Assembly: GCA_964552675.1 (NCBI GenBank)
Contig: CAZKHJ010000011.1
Coordinates: forward strand, 21,980-85,979
Source of the DNA: Sulfurimicrobium sp964552675
Lineage (GTDB): Bacteria > Pseudomonadota > Gammaproteobacteria > Burkholderiales > Sulfuricellaceae
Direction: 5' to 3'
DNA length: 64,000 nucleotides
Positions 26,249-35,374 of this stretch are shown here, piece after piece; position 1 is the first letter of the stretch, and the number at the start of each line of letters is the position of its first letter. The notes beneath the pieces were generated by a model, which worked only from the letters and a program-made list of their open reading frames with translations, was not told where the DNA came from and ran no database searches. A program made the translations under genes and the position numbers.

Positions 26249-28165
26249 ATGCCTGTAATTCGTTTGCCCGATGGATCTGAACGCAAATTTGACCAGCCTG
26301 TGACAGTGGCGGAAGTTGCTGCCAACATCGGCGCCGGTTTGGCCCGCGTCGCCCTGGCAGGCAAGGTTAACGGCAAACTGGTTGACACATCGTTCCTGAT
26401 CGAGCGTGATGCCGATCTGGCTATCGTGACTGACAAGGATGCGGAAGGGCAGGATGTGATCCGCCATTCTGCCGCGCATTTGCTGGCCCAGGCGGTCAAA
26501 TCACTATTTCCGGAAGCGCAGGTCACAATTGGGCCGGTGATCGAGGATGGTTTCTTCTACGATTTTTCCTACAAACGCCCATTTACTCCCGAAGATTTGC
26601 AGGCCATCGAGAAAAAAATGGCGGAAATCGTCAAGGCTGACCTGAAAGTCGAGCGCAAGGTGGTATCGCGTTCCGATGCAATCCACTTTTTCAAGAACCT
26701 GGGCGAGCATTACAAGGCCCAGATTATCGAATCCATCCCCAGTGACGAGGATCTGTCGCTTTATACCCAGGGCGACTTCACCGATTTGTGTCGCGGCCCG
26801 CACGTGCCTTCGACCGGGAAACTCAAGGTATTCAAGCTGATGAAGGTGGCCGGCGCCTACTGGCGCGGCGACTCGAAGAACGAAATGCTGCAGCGCATTT
26901 ACGGCACGGCCTGGGCGAAGAAGGAAGATCAGGAAGCTTATCTGCACCGCCTGGAAGAGGCGGAAAAACGCGATCACCGCAAGATCGGCAAGGCCCAGGA
27001 CCTGTTTCACCTGCAGGAAGAAGCACCCGGCATGGTGTTCTGGCACCCCAAGGGCTGGCATATCTGGCAGGTGGTCGAACAGTACATGCGCCAGATTTTC
27101 CGTGGCAACGGCTACCAGGAAATCCGCACCCCGCAGGTGATGGACCGCTCCCTGTGGGAAAAATCCGGCCACTGGGAAATGTACGCGGAAAACATGTTCA
27201 CCACGTCCTCCGAGAATCGTGATTATGCGGTCAAGCCGATGAACTGCCCGGCGCATATCCAGGTATTCAACCAGGGCTTGAAAAGCTATCGCGACCTGCC
27301 GCTGCGCCTGGCGGAATTTGGCTGCTGCCACCGCAACGAGCCTTCCGGCGCGCTGCACGGCATCATGCGCGTGCGCGGTTTTACCCAGGACGATGCGCAC
27401 ATCTTCTGCATGGAAGAGCAAATACAGGACGAGGCGGCAGATTTTATTTCGCTGACCCAGAAGGTCTATGCCGACTTCGGCTTCCAGGAAATTCAGGTCA
27501 AGCTGTCCACCCGCCCGGAAAAGCGTATTGGCAGTGACGCCGTATGGGATCGTGCCGAGGCGGCACTGGCACAAGCGTTGACGGCAAAGGGACTAGCCTT
27601 TGATCTGCAGCCGGGCGAAGGCGCATTCTATGGCCCGAAAATCGAATTTGCCCTGAAAGATTGCCTCGGCCGTGTCTGGCAATGCGGCACGCTGCAACTG
27701 GATTTCGCCTTGCCCGAGCGACTTGGCGCCGAATATGTGGCTGAGGACAACACGCGCAAGGTACCAGTGATGCTGCACCGCGCCATCCTCGGTTCCATGG
27801 AGCGCTTCATCGGCATCCTGATCGAACACCATGCCGGCGCCTACCCCTTATGGCTGGCGCCAGTGCAGATGGCGGTGCTGAATATCTCCGAATCCCAGGA
27901 ACAATATGCACGCCAGGTGGCCGATCAGTTGAAACAAAATGGCTTCCGCGTCCATCTGGACTTGAGAAATGAGAAGATTACCTATAAAATTCGCGAACAT
28001 AGCATGCAGAGGCTGCCTTATCTGCTGGTGATCGGCGACAAGGAAGTCGCTGCGAACCTCGTTGCCGTGCGTACCCGGACTGGTGAAGACCTTGGACAGA
28101 TGCCGCTTGAAGCCTTGCTGGAGCGGTTGAACAGGGAACTGGCCGACAAGGGAAGCGCGGCTTAA
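26249..28165 (+). CDS. thrS: Threonyl-tRNA synthetase
   Basis: 638 aa from the ATG at 26249 (MPVIRLPDGS, the family's usual start; the frame opens at 26216 inside the terminator). TGS domain (about 1-60), editing domain with HSAAH (HxxxH) and the distal Cys/His site, class-II catalytic core with MNCPAHIQVF, CCHRNEPSGALHGIMRVRGFTQDDAHIFC, and a C-terminal anticodon-binding domain. It charges tRNA-Thr and edits Ser-tRNA-Thr. It heads the conserved thrS-infC-rpmI-rplT-pheST-ihfA string. Confidence 0.98.
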   Translation: MPVIRLPDGSERKFDQPVTVAEVAANIGAGLARVALAGKVNGKLVDTSFLIERDADLAIVTDKDAEGQDVIRHSAAHLLAQAVKSLFPEAQVTIGPVIEDGFFYDFSYKRPFTPEDLQAIEKKMAEIVKADLKVERKVVSRSDAIHFFKNLGEHYKAQIIESIPSDEDLSLYTQGDFTDLCRGPHVPSTGKLKVFKLMKVAGAYWRGDSKNEMLQRIYGTAWAKKEDQEAYLHRLEEAEKRDHRKIGKAQDLFHLQEEAPGMVFWHPKGWHIWQVVEQYMRQIFRGNGYQEIRTPQVMDRSLWEKSGHWEMYAENMFTTSSENRDYAVKPMNCPAHIQVFNQGLKSYRDLPLRLAEFGCCHRNEPSGALHGIMRVRGFTQDDAHIFCMEEQIQDEAADFISLTQKVYADFGFQEIQVKLSTRPEKRIGSDAVWDRAEAALAQALTAKGLAFDLQPGEGAFYGPKIEFALKDCLGRVWQCGTLQLDFALPERLGAEYVAEDNTRKVPVMLHRAILGSMERFIGILIEHHAGAYPLWLAPVQMAVLNISESQEQYARQVADQLKQNGFRVHLDLRNEKITYKIREHSMQRLPYLLVIGDKEVAANLVAVRTRTGEDLGQMPLEALLERLNRELADKGSAA

Positions 28166-28192
28166 TTTTTTAATTGATTTGGAGATTTAGCT

Positions 28193-28711
28193 ATCGCTCA
28201 GGCAAAAGAAAACCGGATTAACGGTGAGATTACCGCACCAGAAATCCGGTTGGTTGGTGTAGAAGGCGAGCCGCTCGGCATCGTAAGTTTGTCCACTGCC
28301 ATGCAAATGGCAGAAGACGCCGAGATCGACTTGGTGGAAATTGCTCCGACGGCACAACCGCCGGTATGCCGCTTGATGGATTATGGAAAATTCAAATACA
28401 GCGAGAGCAAGAAACAGCACGAAGCGAAGCTGAAACAGAAACAGATCCAGGTCAAGGAAGTGAAATTCCGCCCGGGAACGGACGAAGGTGATTATCAGGT
28501 CAAGCTGCGTAATCTGGTTCGTTTCCTGGGCGAAGGCGACAAGACGAAGATTACCCTGCGTTTCCGGGGGCGGGAAATTACCCATCAGGAGCTGGGCATG
28601 CGCCTCCTGAAGCGGGTGGAAGCAGACCTGGCCGAATTTGGCGTGGTCGAGCAGTTCCCCAAGATGGAAGGACGGCAGATGGTAATGGTGTTGTCGCCGA
28701 AGAAAAAATAA
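28193..28711 (+). CDS. infC: Translation initiation factor IF-3 (AUC start codon)
   Basis: 172 aa when read from ATC at 28193. There is no ATG, GTG or TTG between the in-frame TGA near 28175 and the conserved N-terminus, and GGAG sits 8 nt upstream of the ATC. The protein then reads IAQAKENRINGEITAPEIRLV, matching the IF-3 N-terminus. Both IF-3 domains (N-domain, basic linker, C-domain with KITLRFRGREITHQELG) are complete. E. coli infC uses AUU in the same position; the rare start lets IF-3, which rejects non-canonical start codons, repress its own translation. A GTG at 28250 would delete the conserved N-domain start and is rejected. Confidence 0.93.
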   Translation: MAQAKENRINGEITAPEIRLVGVEGEPLGIVSLSTAMQMAEDAEIDLVEIAPTAQPPVCRLMDYGKFKYSESKKQHEAKLKQKQIQVKEVKFRPGTDEGDYQVKLRNLVRFLGEGDKTKITLRFRGREITHQELGMRLLKRVEADLAEFGVVEQFPKMEGRQMVMVLSPKKK

Positions 28712-28881
28712 TTGCCGGAATTCAGCTGTTGGCCAGAGGCCAATGGCTATCGCATCATTGTTGTCGCTTTAGCGGCTTACAATGATGGTGATGCCCTTCA
28801 CGGGTAGAACAAGTGGTACCAGGCTAACAAGTGTCTCCGTCGGAGAACGCCCAGGTCCATGTTATAAACCAGGAGTTGTAA
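28712..28881 (+). promoter_or_regulatory. Leader between infC and rpmI, possible L20 autoregulation region
   Basis: 170 bp with two visible stem-loops: TTGGCC/GGCCAA (28729-28743) and a longer one with arms at 28753-28761 and 28779-28787, itself enclosing CGCT/AGCG. In many bacteria ribosomal protein L20 binds the rpmI leader and represses rpmI-rplT. The spacing and structures fit, but I cannot match the family consensus by eye. Confidence 0.35.
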
Positions 28882-29079
28882 ATGCCTAAGATGAAGACCA
28901 AGAGCGGCGCGAAAAAGCGCTTCAAGGCTCTGGGCAGTGGCGGCGTCAAACGCACCCATTCCCACCTGCGTCATATCCTGACCAAGAAAACCACCAAACG
29001 TAAACGCCAGTTGCGCGGCACAACCATGGTTGCTGAAAGCGACATGGGCCGTATTCGCGCCATGATGCCCTACGCCTAA
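28882..29079 (+). CDS. rpmI: Large-subunit ribosomal protein bL35
   Basis: 65 aa, highly basic: MPKMKTKSGAKKRFKALGSGGVKR start and KKTTKRKRQLRGTTMV centre are typical of L35. A good AGGAG precedes the ATG. rplT follows 11 nt downstream. L35 is a late-assembling 50S protein; the pair is usually controlled together through L20. Confidence 0.97.
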   Translation: MPKMKTKSGAKKRFKALGSGGVKRTHSHLRHILTKKTTKRKRQLRGTTMVAESDMGRIRAMMPYA

Positions 29080-29090
29080 GGAGACGAACG

Positions 29091-29450
29091 ATGCCAAGAG
29101 TTAAACGTGGTGTAACGGCTCGCGCCCGTCACAAGAAAGTTCTGGATCAGGCCAAGGGTTATCGCGGTCGTCGCAAGAATGTCTACCGTATTGCCAAAGA
29201 AGCGGTGATGAAGGCAGGCCAATATGCCTACCGTGACCGCCGCCAGCGCAAGCGTCAGTTCCGCACCCTGTGGATCGCCCGTATCAACGCGGCAGCGCGT
29301 GAATTGGGCATGACCTACAGCGTGTTCATCAACGGTTTGAAGAAAGCCGCGATTGATATGGACCGCAAGGTACTGGCCGATCTGGCCGTGTTCGACAAGC
29401 CGGCTTTTGCCAGGATTGCCGAGCAAGCCAAAGCCAGCCTCAGCGCTTAA
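29091..29450 (+). CDS. rplT: Large-subunit ribosomal protein bL20
   Basis: 119 aa with the classic MPRVKRGVTARARHKKVL start and the YRDRRQRKRQFRTLWI RNA-binding stretch. It is essential early in 50S assembly and, in bacteria studied, is the autogenous repressor of its operon. A strong terminator at 29464-29490 ends the operon. Confidence 0.98.
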   Translation: MPRVKRGVTARARHKKVLDQAKGYRGRRKNVYRIAKEAVMKAGQYAYRDRRQRKRQFRTLWIARINAAARELGMTYSVFINGLKKAAIDMDRKVLADLAVFDKPAFARIAEQAKASLSA

Positions 29451-29463
29451 GCAGTAACACTTG

Positions 29464-29490
29464 AAAAAGGAGGCTCCGGCCTCCTTTTTT
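29464..29490 (+). terminator. Intrinsic terminator after rplT
   Basis: An 11-bp stem (29464-29474 with 29479-29489) has loop TCCG, a GC-rich AGGAGGC core and a T6 run. Confidence 0.9.
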
Positions 29491-29512
29491 ATTTCGGCGA
29501 CTTGATCCGAAT

Positions 29513-30532
29513 ATGGAAAAACTAGAAGAGATACTGAATCAGGGTCTGGCAGCTTTTGCCGCCATTGACAATCCCGCCGATCTGGAGCAGGTCAAGGCGC
29601 GATATATCGGCAAAAGCGGGGCGCTGACCGAAATCATGAAGAGTCTGGGCAAACTTGCGCCCCAAGAGCGGCCTGCCGCCGGTGCACGCATCAACCAGGT
29701 AAAAGAACAGCTTGAACAGGCGCTTGGCGTACGCCGCGACGCGCTGCGCGAACAGCAGTTGCAGGCACAACTGGCGAAGGAAGCACTGGACGTTACCCTG
29801 CCAGGGCGAGGCACCGGACGGGGCGGCTTGCATCCAGTTACACGCACGCTGGAGCGTATCGAGTCGCTGTTTCACTCAATCGGTTTTGAAGTGGCGCAAG
29901 GCCCCGAAATCGAGACTGATTTTTATAACTTCACCGCGCTCAATATTCCTGAAAACCACCCCGCACGGGCGATGCACGATACTTTTTATGTCGATGCGCA
30001 GCATGTGCTGCGTACCCATACCTCACCGGTACAGGTGCGTTACATGCAGAATCATCAGCCACCGCTCAAGATCATTGCGCCAGGGCGGGTATATCGCTGC
30101 GATTCGGATGTGACCCACACCCCCATGTTCCATCAGGTGGAAGGCCTGTGGGTGGATGAGAGTGTCAGTTTCGCCGAGCTGAAGGGGGTTCTGGTCGATT
30201 TCATGCAGCGCTTTTTTGAACGCGAGGATCTGCAGGCACGCTTCCGCCCCTCGTTCTTTCCCTTTACCGAGCCTTCGGCTGAAATGGATATCGGCTGCGT
30301 CATGTGTGGCGGCTCAGGCTGCCGCGTGTGCAGCGGCACCGGCTGGCTGGAAGTGCTGGGCTGCGGCATGGTGCACCCCAATGTGTTGCAGCATGTAAAT
30401 GTCGATAGTGAAAAATATATTGGCTTTGCATTTGGCCTGGGCGTTGAACGCTTGGCCATGTTGCGATATGGAGTCAATGACTTGCGCCTGTTTTTTGAAA
30501 ATGATCTAAAGTTTCTTAGGCAATTTAACTGA
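29513..30532 (+). CDS. pheS: Phenylalanyl-tRNA synthetase alpha subunit
   Basis: 339 aa with an N-terminal coiled coil that contacts tRNA (about 1-90) and the class-II catalytic domain: GFEVAQGPEIETDFYNFTALNIPENHPAR, HTSPVQVRYM, RVYRCDSDVTHTPMFHQVEG and the C-terminal GLGVERLAMLRYG. It forms an alpha2-beta2 enzyme with PheT. It starts 23 nt after the rplT terminator and is followed by pheT after a 79-bp gap. Confidence 0.98.
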   Translation: MEKLEEILNQGLAAFAAIDNPADLEQVKARYIGKSGALTEIMKSLGKLAPQERPAAGARINQVKEQLEQALGVRRDALREQQLQAQLAKEALDVTLPGRGTGRGGLHPVTRTLERIESLFHSIGFEVAQGPEIETDFYNFTALNIPENHPARAMHDTFYVDAQHVLRTHTSPVQVRYMQNHQPPLKIIAPGRVYRCDSDVTHTPMFHQVEGLWVDESVSFAELKGVLVDFMQRFFEREDLQARFRPSFFPFTEPSAEMDIGCVMCGGSGCRVCSGTGWLEVLGCGMVHPNVLQHVNVDSEKYIGFAFGLGVERLAMLRYGVNDLRLFFENDLKFLRQFN

Positions 30533-30611
30533 TTGAGCACGTGGCGCATGGTGAACATGGGGATATGCCCCCGCTGCCCAACGCCCCGCGCTCTCCGTGG
30601 TAATAGAAGAT

Positions 30612-32969
30612 ATGAAATTCTCGGAAAACTGGTTACGCACTTACGTCAATCCCGCCTTTGACAGCAATCAACTGGCCCATGCCCTGACGATGGCCGGCCT
30701 TGAAGTGGAGGCGCTCGAAGCTGTTGCGCCCGCATTTGAAAAGATTGTTGTGGCCGAAGTCCTGTCGCTGGAAAAACATCCCGATGCGGACCGCCTCAAC
30801 GTATGCCAGGTCAATGTTGGTGCGCCGGAGCCACTGCAAATCGTGTGTGGCGCCAGCAATGTCCATGCCGGCGCCCGCGTGCCGTGCGCCCTGGTTGGTG
30901 CTGTGCTGCCTGGCATCGCGATCAAACAGGCCAAGGTGCGGGGTGTTGAATCCTTCGGCATGCTTTGCTCGGCCAAGGAACTGGGATTGGCGGAAGAAAG
31001 CTCTGGCCTGCTGTTATTGCCGCCAGATGCTCCCATAGGTGCTTCAATTCGCTCCTACCTTGACCTGGATGACAAGCTTTTCACCCTGAAACTTACCCCC
31101 AATCGCAGTGACTGCCTCAGCTTGGCTGGTGTGGCGCGGGAAGTGGCAGCGGTGACCGGGAGCAAGCTTGATTTGCCGCCATCGGTTTTGGTGCAAGCCG
31201 GCAATGCCGACGCAATAGCGGTTTCCGTGGCCGAATCTGCTGCCTGTCCGCGGTATTGCGGCAGGATCGTGCGCGGCATCAATATGGCCGCGTCAACGCC
31301 GGACTGGATGGTACGCCGCCTGGAACGCTCCGGCATTCGCAGCATCAATGCGGTCGTGGATATAACCAATTACGTCATGCTTGAACAGGGTCAGCCCTTG
31401 CATGCTTTCGATTTGCACAAGATCGAAGGCGGCATACAGGTTCGCTTTGCCAGCGCTGGCGAGACCTTGACATTGCTCAACCAGCAAACGGTGAATTTGG
31501 CACCGGACATGCTGGTGATCGCCGATCATTCGCATCCCCTGGCACTTGCGGGCATCATGGGCGGGGAGGGTAGCGCAGTAACGACTGACACTGCTGATAT
31601 ATTTCTGGAAAGTGCATTTTTTGACCCCGATGCCATTGCAGGCAGAGCCCGGCGTTTGGGGCTTTCCACGGACTCTTCATATCGTTTCGAGCGAGGCGTT
31701 GATTTCTCGTCCACACGAGCAGCGCTGGAAAGGGCAAGTGCACTGGTCCTGGAAATTTGCGGTGGCATCGCAGGAGAAGTGGCGGAAGCCATTGGCGAAC
31801 TGCCCCGGCGTACAGCAATCATGCTGCGCGGTGTACGTGCACGACGTGTGCTGGGGATTGATTTGAGTGATTCCGCCATTTCCTCCCTGCTGCAGCGTTT
31901 GCATTTCGAGTTTAGCGTGGATGAGGGTGTATTTCATGTCACCCCTCCCAGTTATCGTTTCGATCTGTCCATTGAAGCCGACCTGATCGAGGAACTGGCA
32001 CGTCTGCATGGCTATGATCATATCCCCGCCGTGCCGCCGCGCAGTGCCTTGCGCCTGCTGCCCCGGCCCGAGGCGGAACAGGGGCCGGAACACATGCGCC
32101 AACTCCTGGTGGCGCGCGACTATCAGGAAGTCGTGACCTACAGTTTTGTGGATCAGGGCTGGGAAGCCGATCTCGCGGGCAATGAGGCACCAGTGGCACT
32201 GCAGAATCCGATCGCCAGCCAGATGAGTGTAATGCGCTCCACTTTGCTGGGTGGGCTGGTCAATGTCTTGCGTTTTAATCTGAATCGCAGGCATGAACGG
32301 ATCAGGATTTTTGAAATTGGGCGCTGTTTTGACGTAAAAGATGGCAACTATGAGCAACCGCAGCGGATTGCGGGCTTGTGCTATGGTGGAATCAAAGCAG
32401 AGCAATGGGGCGAGGCGCTGCGTCAGGTTGACTTTTTTGATGCCAAGGCGGATCTGGAAGCGTTGGCTTATCCGGCAGAACTAACTTTCACCGCTGCCAG
32501 TCATCCTGCCCTGCATCCAGGGCAATCGGCACAGGTATCGCTGAATGGCGAAGCAATTGGCTGGATTGGCACCCTGCACCCGCGCTGGCAACAAAAATAC
32601 GACTTACCCCTGGCGGCAGTGATGTTTGAAGTAAATCTTGTGCCGCTCATGCGCCGGCGTATCCCGATTTTCAGTGAAATCTCCAAATTCCCGCCAGTCA
32701 GGCGTGACCTTGCCGTTGTGGTGGAAGAGGGCGTCAACGTCCAAGCTCTACTGGATGGGATGCGAAAAGATCTGCCTGCAAGTGTTACAGATCTCATGTT
32801 ATTTGACGTATATCGTGGCAAAGGCATTGATTTAGGTAAAAAAAGTCTTGCATTCAAAGTGCTGATGCAAGATACTCAGAAAACATTAACCGACGAAGAA
32901 GTCGAAGCGGCGCTCGCCCATATCCGGAATGCTCTGGAGAATCGTTTCAATGCGACGCTACGAGTTTAA
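30612..32969 (+). CDS. pheT: Phenylalanyl-tRNA synthetase beta subunit
   Basis: 785 aa from MKFSENWLRTYVNP at 30612, the family start; the frame opens 5 codons earlier at a GTG. Domains: tRNA-binding OB fold (about 40-150), B3/B4 editing domain, B5 domain, catalytic-like core and C-terminal ferredoxin-fold anticodon-binding domain (FPPVRRDLAVVVEEGV...). It hydrolyses mischarged Tyr-tRNA-Phe. ihfA begins 11 nt later. Confidence 0.97.
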   Translation: MKFSENWLRTYVNPAFDSNQLAHALTMAGLEVEALEAVAPAFEKIVVAEVLSLEKHPDADRLNVCQVNVGAPEPLQIVCGASNVHAGARVPCALVGAVLPGIAIKQAKVRGVESFGMLCSAKELGLAEESSGLLLLPPDAPIGASIRSYLDLDDKLFTLKLTPNRSDCLSLAGVAREVAAVTGSKLDLPPSVLVQAGNADAIAVSVAESAACPRYCGRIVRGINMAASTPDWMVRRLERSGIRSINAVVDITNYVMLEQGQPLHAFDLHKIEGGIQVRFASAGETLTLLNQQTVNLAPDMLVIADHSHPLALAGIMGGEGSAVTTDTADIFLESAFFDPDAIAGRARRLGLSTDSSYRFERGVDFSSTRAALERASALVLEICGGIAGEVAEAIGELPRRTAIMLRGVRARRVLGIDLSDSAISSLLQRLHFEFSVDEGVFHVTPPSYRFDLSIEADLIEELARLHGYDHIPAVPPRSALRLLPRPEAEQGPEHMRQLLVARDYQEVVTYSFVDQGWEADLAGNEAPVALQNPIASQMSVMRSTLLGGLVNVLRFNLNRRHERIRIFEIGRCFDVKDGNYEQPQRIAGLCYGGIKAEQWGEALRQVDFFDAKADLEALAYPAELTFTAASHPALHPGQSAQVSLNGEAIGWIGTLHPRWQQKYDLPLAAVMFEVNLVPLMRRRIPIFSEISKFPPVRRDLAVVVEEGVNVQALLDGMRKDLPASVTDLMLFDVYRGKGIDLGKKSLAFKVLMQDTQKTLTDEEVEAALAHIRNALENRFNATLRV

Positions 32970-32979
32970 GGAATAATTG

Positions 32980-33288
32980 ATGACACTCACCAAAGCCGAA
33001 CTGGCTGACATGTTGTTTGAAAAAGTTGGCCTCAACAAGCGCGAGGCAAAGGATATGGTGGAATCATTCTTTGAGGAAATTCGCCTGGCACTGGAAGATG
33101 GTGACGGCGTCAAACTGTCCGGTTTCGGTAATTTCGAACTGCGCGAAAAGCCCCAGCGTCCTGGCAGAAACCCAAAAACTGGAGAGGAAATCCCCATTAC
33201 TGCACGTCGTGTGGTGACGTTTCACGCCAGCCAGAAACTCAAGGCATTAGTGGAAGAGTCCTATGCCGGAAATAACGCCCAAGTCTGA
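32980..33288 (+). CDS. ihfA: Integration host factor subunit alpha
   Basis: 102 aa from ATG 32980 (MTLTKAELADMLFEKVGLNKREAKDMVESFFEEI), with AAGGA overlapping the pheT stop as ribosome-binding site. The DNA-intercalating arm GRNPKTGEEIPITARRVVTF contains the conserved Pro. With IhfB it forms the DNA-bending heterodimer used in recombination, replication and sigma-54 promoters. The last 26 nt overlap the MerR-family gene. Confidence 0.97.
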   Translation: MTLTKAELADMLFEKVGLNKREAKDMVESFFEEIRLALEDGDGVKLSGFGNFELREKPQRPGRNPKTGEEIPITARRVVTFHASQKLKALVEESYAGNNAQV

Positions 33289-33655
33289 ACTGCCCCCCAT
33301 TCCCGCCAAGCGCTATTTCACCATTGGTGAGGTAAGCGAATTATGCGGGGTAAAGCCTCATGTACTGCGCTACTGGGAGCAGGAGTTTACCCAGCTCAAA
33401 CCCGTCAAACGCCGGGGCAATCGACGTTACTATCAGCATCATGAGGTGCTGCTGATTCGTCGTATCCGCGAACTCCTGTATGAACAGGGATTCACCATCA
33501 GCGGCGCGCGCAACAGACTGGATGAAACTCCGGATACAAAGATTGCACCCGCCATCGAGGAACAAACTGCGATCACTATCACTGCTAGTGATTCCGTTGA
33601 TCTTGCGTTCATCCGAAACGAAATCAAGAGCGTATTAGCACTGCTACGCGCCTGA
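33263..33655 (+). CDS. MerR-family regulator encoded with ihfA
   Basis: 130 aa: an N-terminal MerR winged helix (KRYFTIGEVSELCGVKPHVLRYWEQEF, then RRGNRRYY), a short helical part and a C-terminal tail without the Cys residues of metal-sensing MerR proteins. It overlaps ihfA by 26 nt. This ihfA-merR pairing is widespread in proteobacteria; the regulator's ligand and targets are not established. Confidence 0.88.
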   Translation: MPEITPKSELPPIPAKRYFTIGEVSELCGVKPHVLRYWEQEFTQLKPVKRRGNRRYYQHHEVLLIRRIRELLYEQGFTISGARNRLDETPDTKIAPAIEEQTAITITASDSVDLAFIRNEIKSVLALLRA

Positions 33656-33719
33656 ACCGCCCGATATTGCAACATTCGGGCTGGCCTCGCAGGGAGTTTT
33701 TGTCTATAATTGCGGCCTT

Positions 33720-33796
<77 letters not shown>

Positions 33797-33801
33797 GATA
33801 C

Positions 33802-33834
33802 AAAACGGGTCAGATAATTTATCTGGCCCGTTTT
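33802..33834. terminator. Bidirectional terminator between tRNA-Pro and tadA
   Basis: The arms 33802-33816 and 33820-33834 pair with one G-T wobble (AAAACGGGTCAGATA against TATCTGGCCCGTTTT). The T-run serves tRNA-Pro and the A-run serves the convergent tadA, whose stop overlaps the structure. Confidence 0.85.
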
Positions 33835-34337
33835 TATTTCGCCTGATTTTCCCTGTCAATTTTGAGCTGACGCCGTCGCTCGGCAAAAAAATCCGACAAC
33901 ATCTGTCCGCACTCGGCAGCAAGAATGCCCCCGGTTACGCTGGTATGGTGATTCAGGCGCTTTTCCTGAAACGGATTGACGATACTGCCGCAAGCACCTG
34001 TTTTTGGGTCGCTGGCGCCGTAAAACAGTCGAGCGATACGCGCATGCATGATGGCGCCTGCACACATGATGCAAGGCTCCAGCGTGACGTACAGGTCGCA
34101 ATCCACCAAGCGATAATTATTCAGATACCGCGCAGCATCGCGCATCGCCTGTATTTCGGCATGAGCCGACGGATCGTGCTGGCTGATTGGCGCATTATAG
34201 CCACGACCGACAATCTGGTTCTGAAACACCACCACGGCACCCACTGGCACTTCACCCAAAGCGCCGCCCTGATGGGCCAGTTCAAGTGCCTGTTTCATTA
34301 TCACGGTTGCGTTTTCAGTCACGATTGCGTTTACCAT
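33834..34337 (-). CDS. tadA: tRNA-specific adenosine deaminase
   Basis: 167 aa with the zinc/catalytic signatures HAEIQAM (His, Glu) and PCIMCAGA (PCxxC). TadA converts A34 to inosine in tRNA-Arg(ACG). Length is normal. It is divergent from the LysR-family gene, with a 104-bp AT-rich region between them. Confidence 0.95.
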   Translation of the reverse strand: MVNAIVTENATVIMKQALELAHQGGALGEVPVGAVVVFQNQIVGRGYNAPISQHDPSAHAEIQAMRDAARYLNNYRLVDCDLYVTLEPCIMCAGAIMHARIARLFYGASDPKTGACGSIVNPFQEKRLNHHTSVTGGILAAECGQMLSDFFAERRRQLKIDRENQAK

Positions 34338-34380
34338 GTTTTGAGATAAATCTGTCTTTTGTCACCATATTTTTATTCTA

Positions 34381-34391
34381 TGAATAATTCA
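34381..34391. promoter_or_regulatory. Candidate LysR-type operator (TGAATAATTCA palindrome)
   Basis: An 11-bp palindrome sits in the AT-rich tadA/lysR divergent region, 50 bp upstream of the LysR-family start. LysR-type regulators usually bind an interrupted dyad in such a position and repress themselves. Placement is suggestive only. Confidence 0.35.
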
Positions 34392-34441
34392 CATTTTATG
34401 ATTGAATAGCCGGTCTAGATTAACACACGCACGGATTTACC

Positions 34442-35335
34442 ATGGCAGATCGCCGTTTACAGGTTTTTTACACGGTTGCCAAGCAACTCAGTTTTACCAA
34501 GGCTGCAGAATTGCTGTTCATGACTCAGCCTGCTGTAACTTTCCAGGTCAAGCAACTGGAAGAACATTTCAATACCCGGCTGTTCGAACGCAGCCACAGC
34601 AAGATTACCCTGACCCCGGCAGGCGAACTGGTCCTGGATTATGCCGAGCGTATCCTGAATCTGACCGCTGAGATGGAAACCCGCATGGGGGAAATGACCG
34701 GTCAGATTAGCGGAATTCTGATGCTGGGGGCCAGTACCACCATTGCGGAGTACATGCTGCCGCGCAAGCTGGGTGATTTCAAAACCCGCTACCCACAGGT
34801 ACAGGCACGCCTTACCGTTGCCAATTCCGAAACCATTGAAAGCAAAGTTGCAGACCATACCCTTGATGTCGGCCTGATCGAGGCGCCATCGCAGCACCCA
34901 CAACTGAAAAGCATTGTGTGTTGCGAGGATGAACTGGTAATGATCTGTTCCCCGCAGCACTCTCTTGCCAAATTAACTGAAATTGCGCCCTCGCAACTTG
35001 CCGAGCAACCCTACATCAGTCGTGAATCCGGCTCTGGTACGCGTAATGTGGTGGATGATTATTTCCGTAATGGAGGCGTCCACCCGGAAGATCTCCATAT
35101 CGTGATGGAACTGGGGAGCCTGGAAGCAATCAAGGGCGCGGTGGAGGCCGGATTGGGAATTGCGATTGTGTCCCGCGCCACTATACTGAAAGAACTCAAG
35201 CTGGGCGATCTGGTGGCCGTTTCCTTGAACCCGCCACTGATTCGTCCTTTGTCTGTCGTGTATGCGGATGGAAAATTTCGCTCGCGCTTGTTGCAAGCTT
35301 TTCTGGATTACGCATCGACGAGATTGAATGAATAA
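34442..35335 (+). CDS. LysR-family transcriptional regulator (CysL/YeiE-like)
   Basis: 297 aa: an N-terminal winged HTH (LQVFYTVAKQLSFTKAAELLFMTQPAVTFQVKQLEEHFNTRLFERS) and a two-lobed effector domain (about 90-290). The effector domain shows SGTRNVVDDYF and VEAGLGIAIVSRATI, which resemble the CysL/YeiE group linked to sulfur or sulfite metabolism. No sulfur gene is adjacent, so the target is open. It is divergent from tadA and is followed 39 bp later by an unknown gene on the same strand. Confidence 0.85.
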   Translation: MADRRLQVFYTVAKQLSFTKAAELLFMTQPAVTFQVKQLEEHFNTRLFERSHSKITLTPAGELVLDYAERILNLTAEMETRMGEMTGQISGILMLGASTTIAEYMLPRKLGDFKTRYPQVQARLTVANSETIESKVADHTLDVGLIEAPSQHPQLKSIVCCEDELVMICSPQHSLAKLTEIAPSQLAEQPYISRESGSGTRNVVDDYFRNGGVHPEDLHIVMELGSLEAIKGAVEAGLGIAIVSRATILKELKLGDLVAVSLNPPLIRPLSVVYADGKFRSRLLQAFLDYASTRLNE

Positions 35336-35374
35336 ATTCAATGCATTAAATAAAATAATTGAAATGAATATCAA

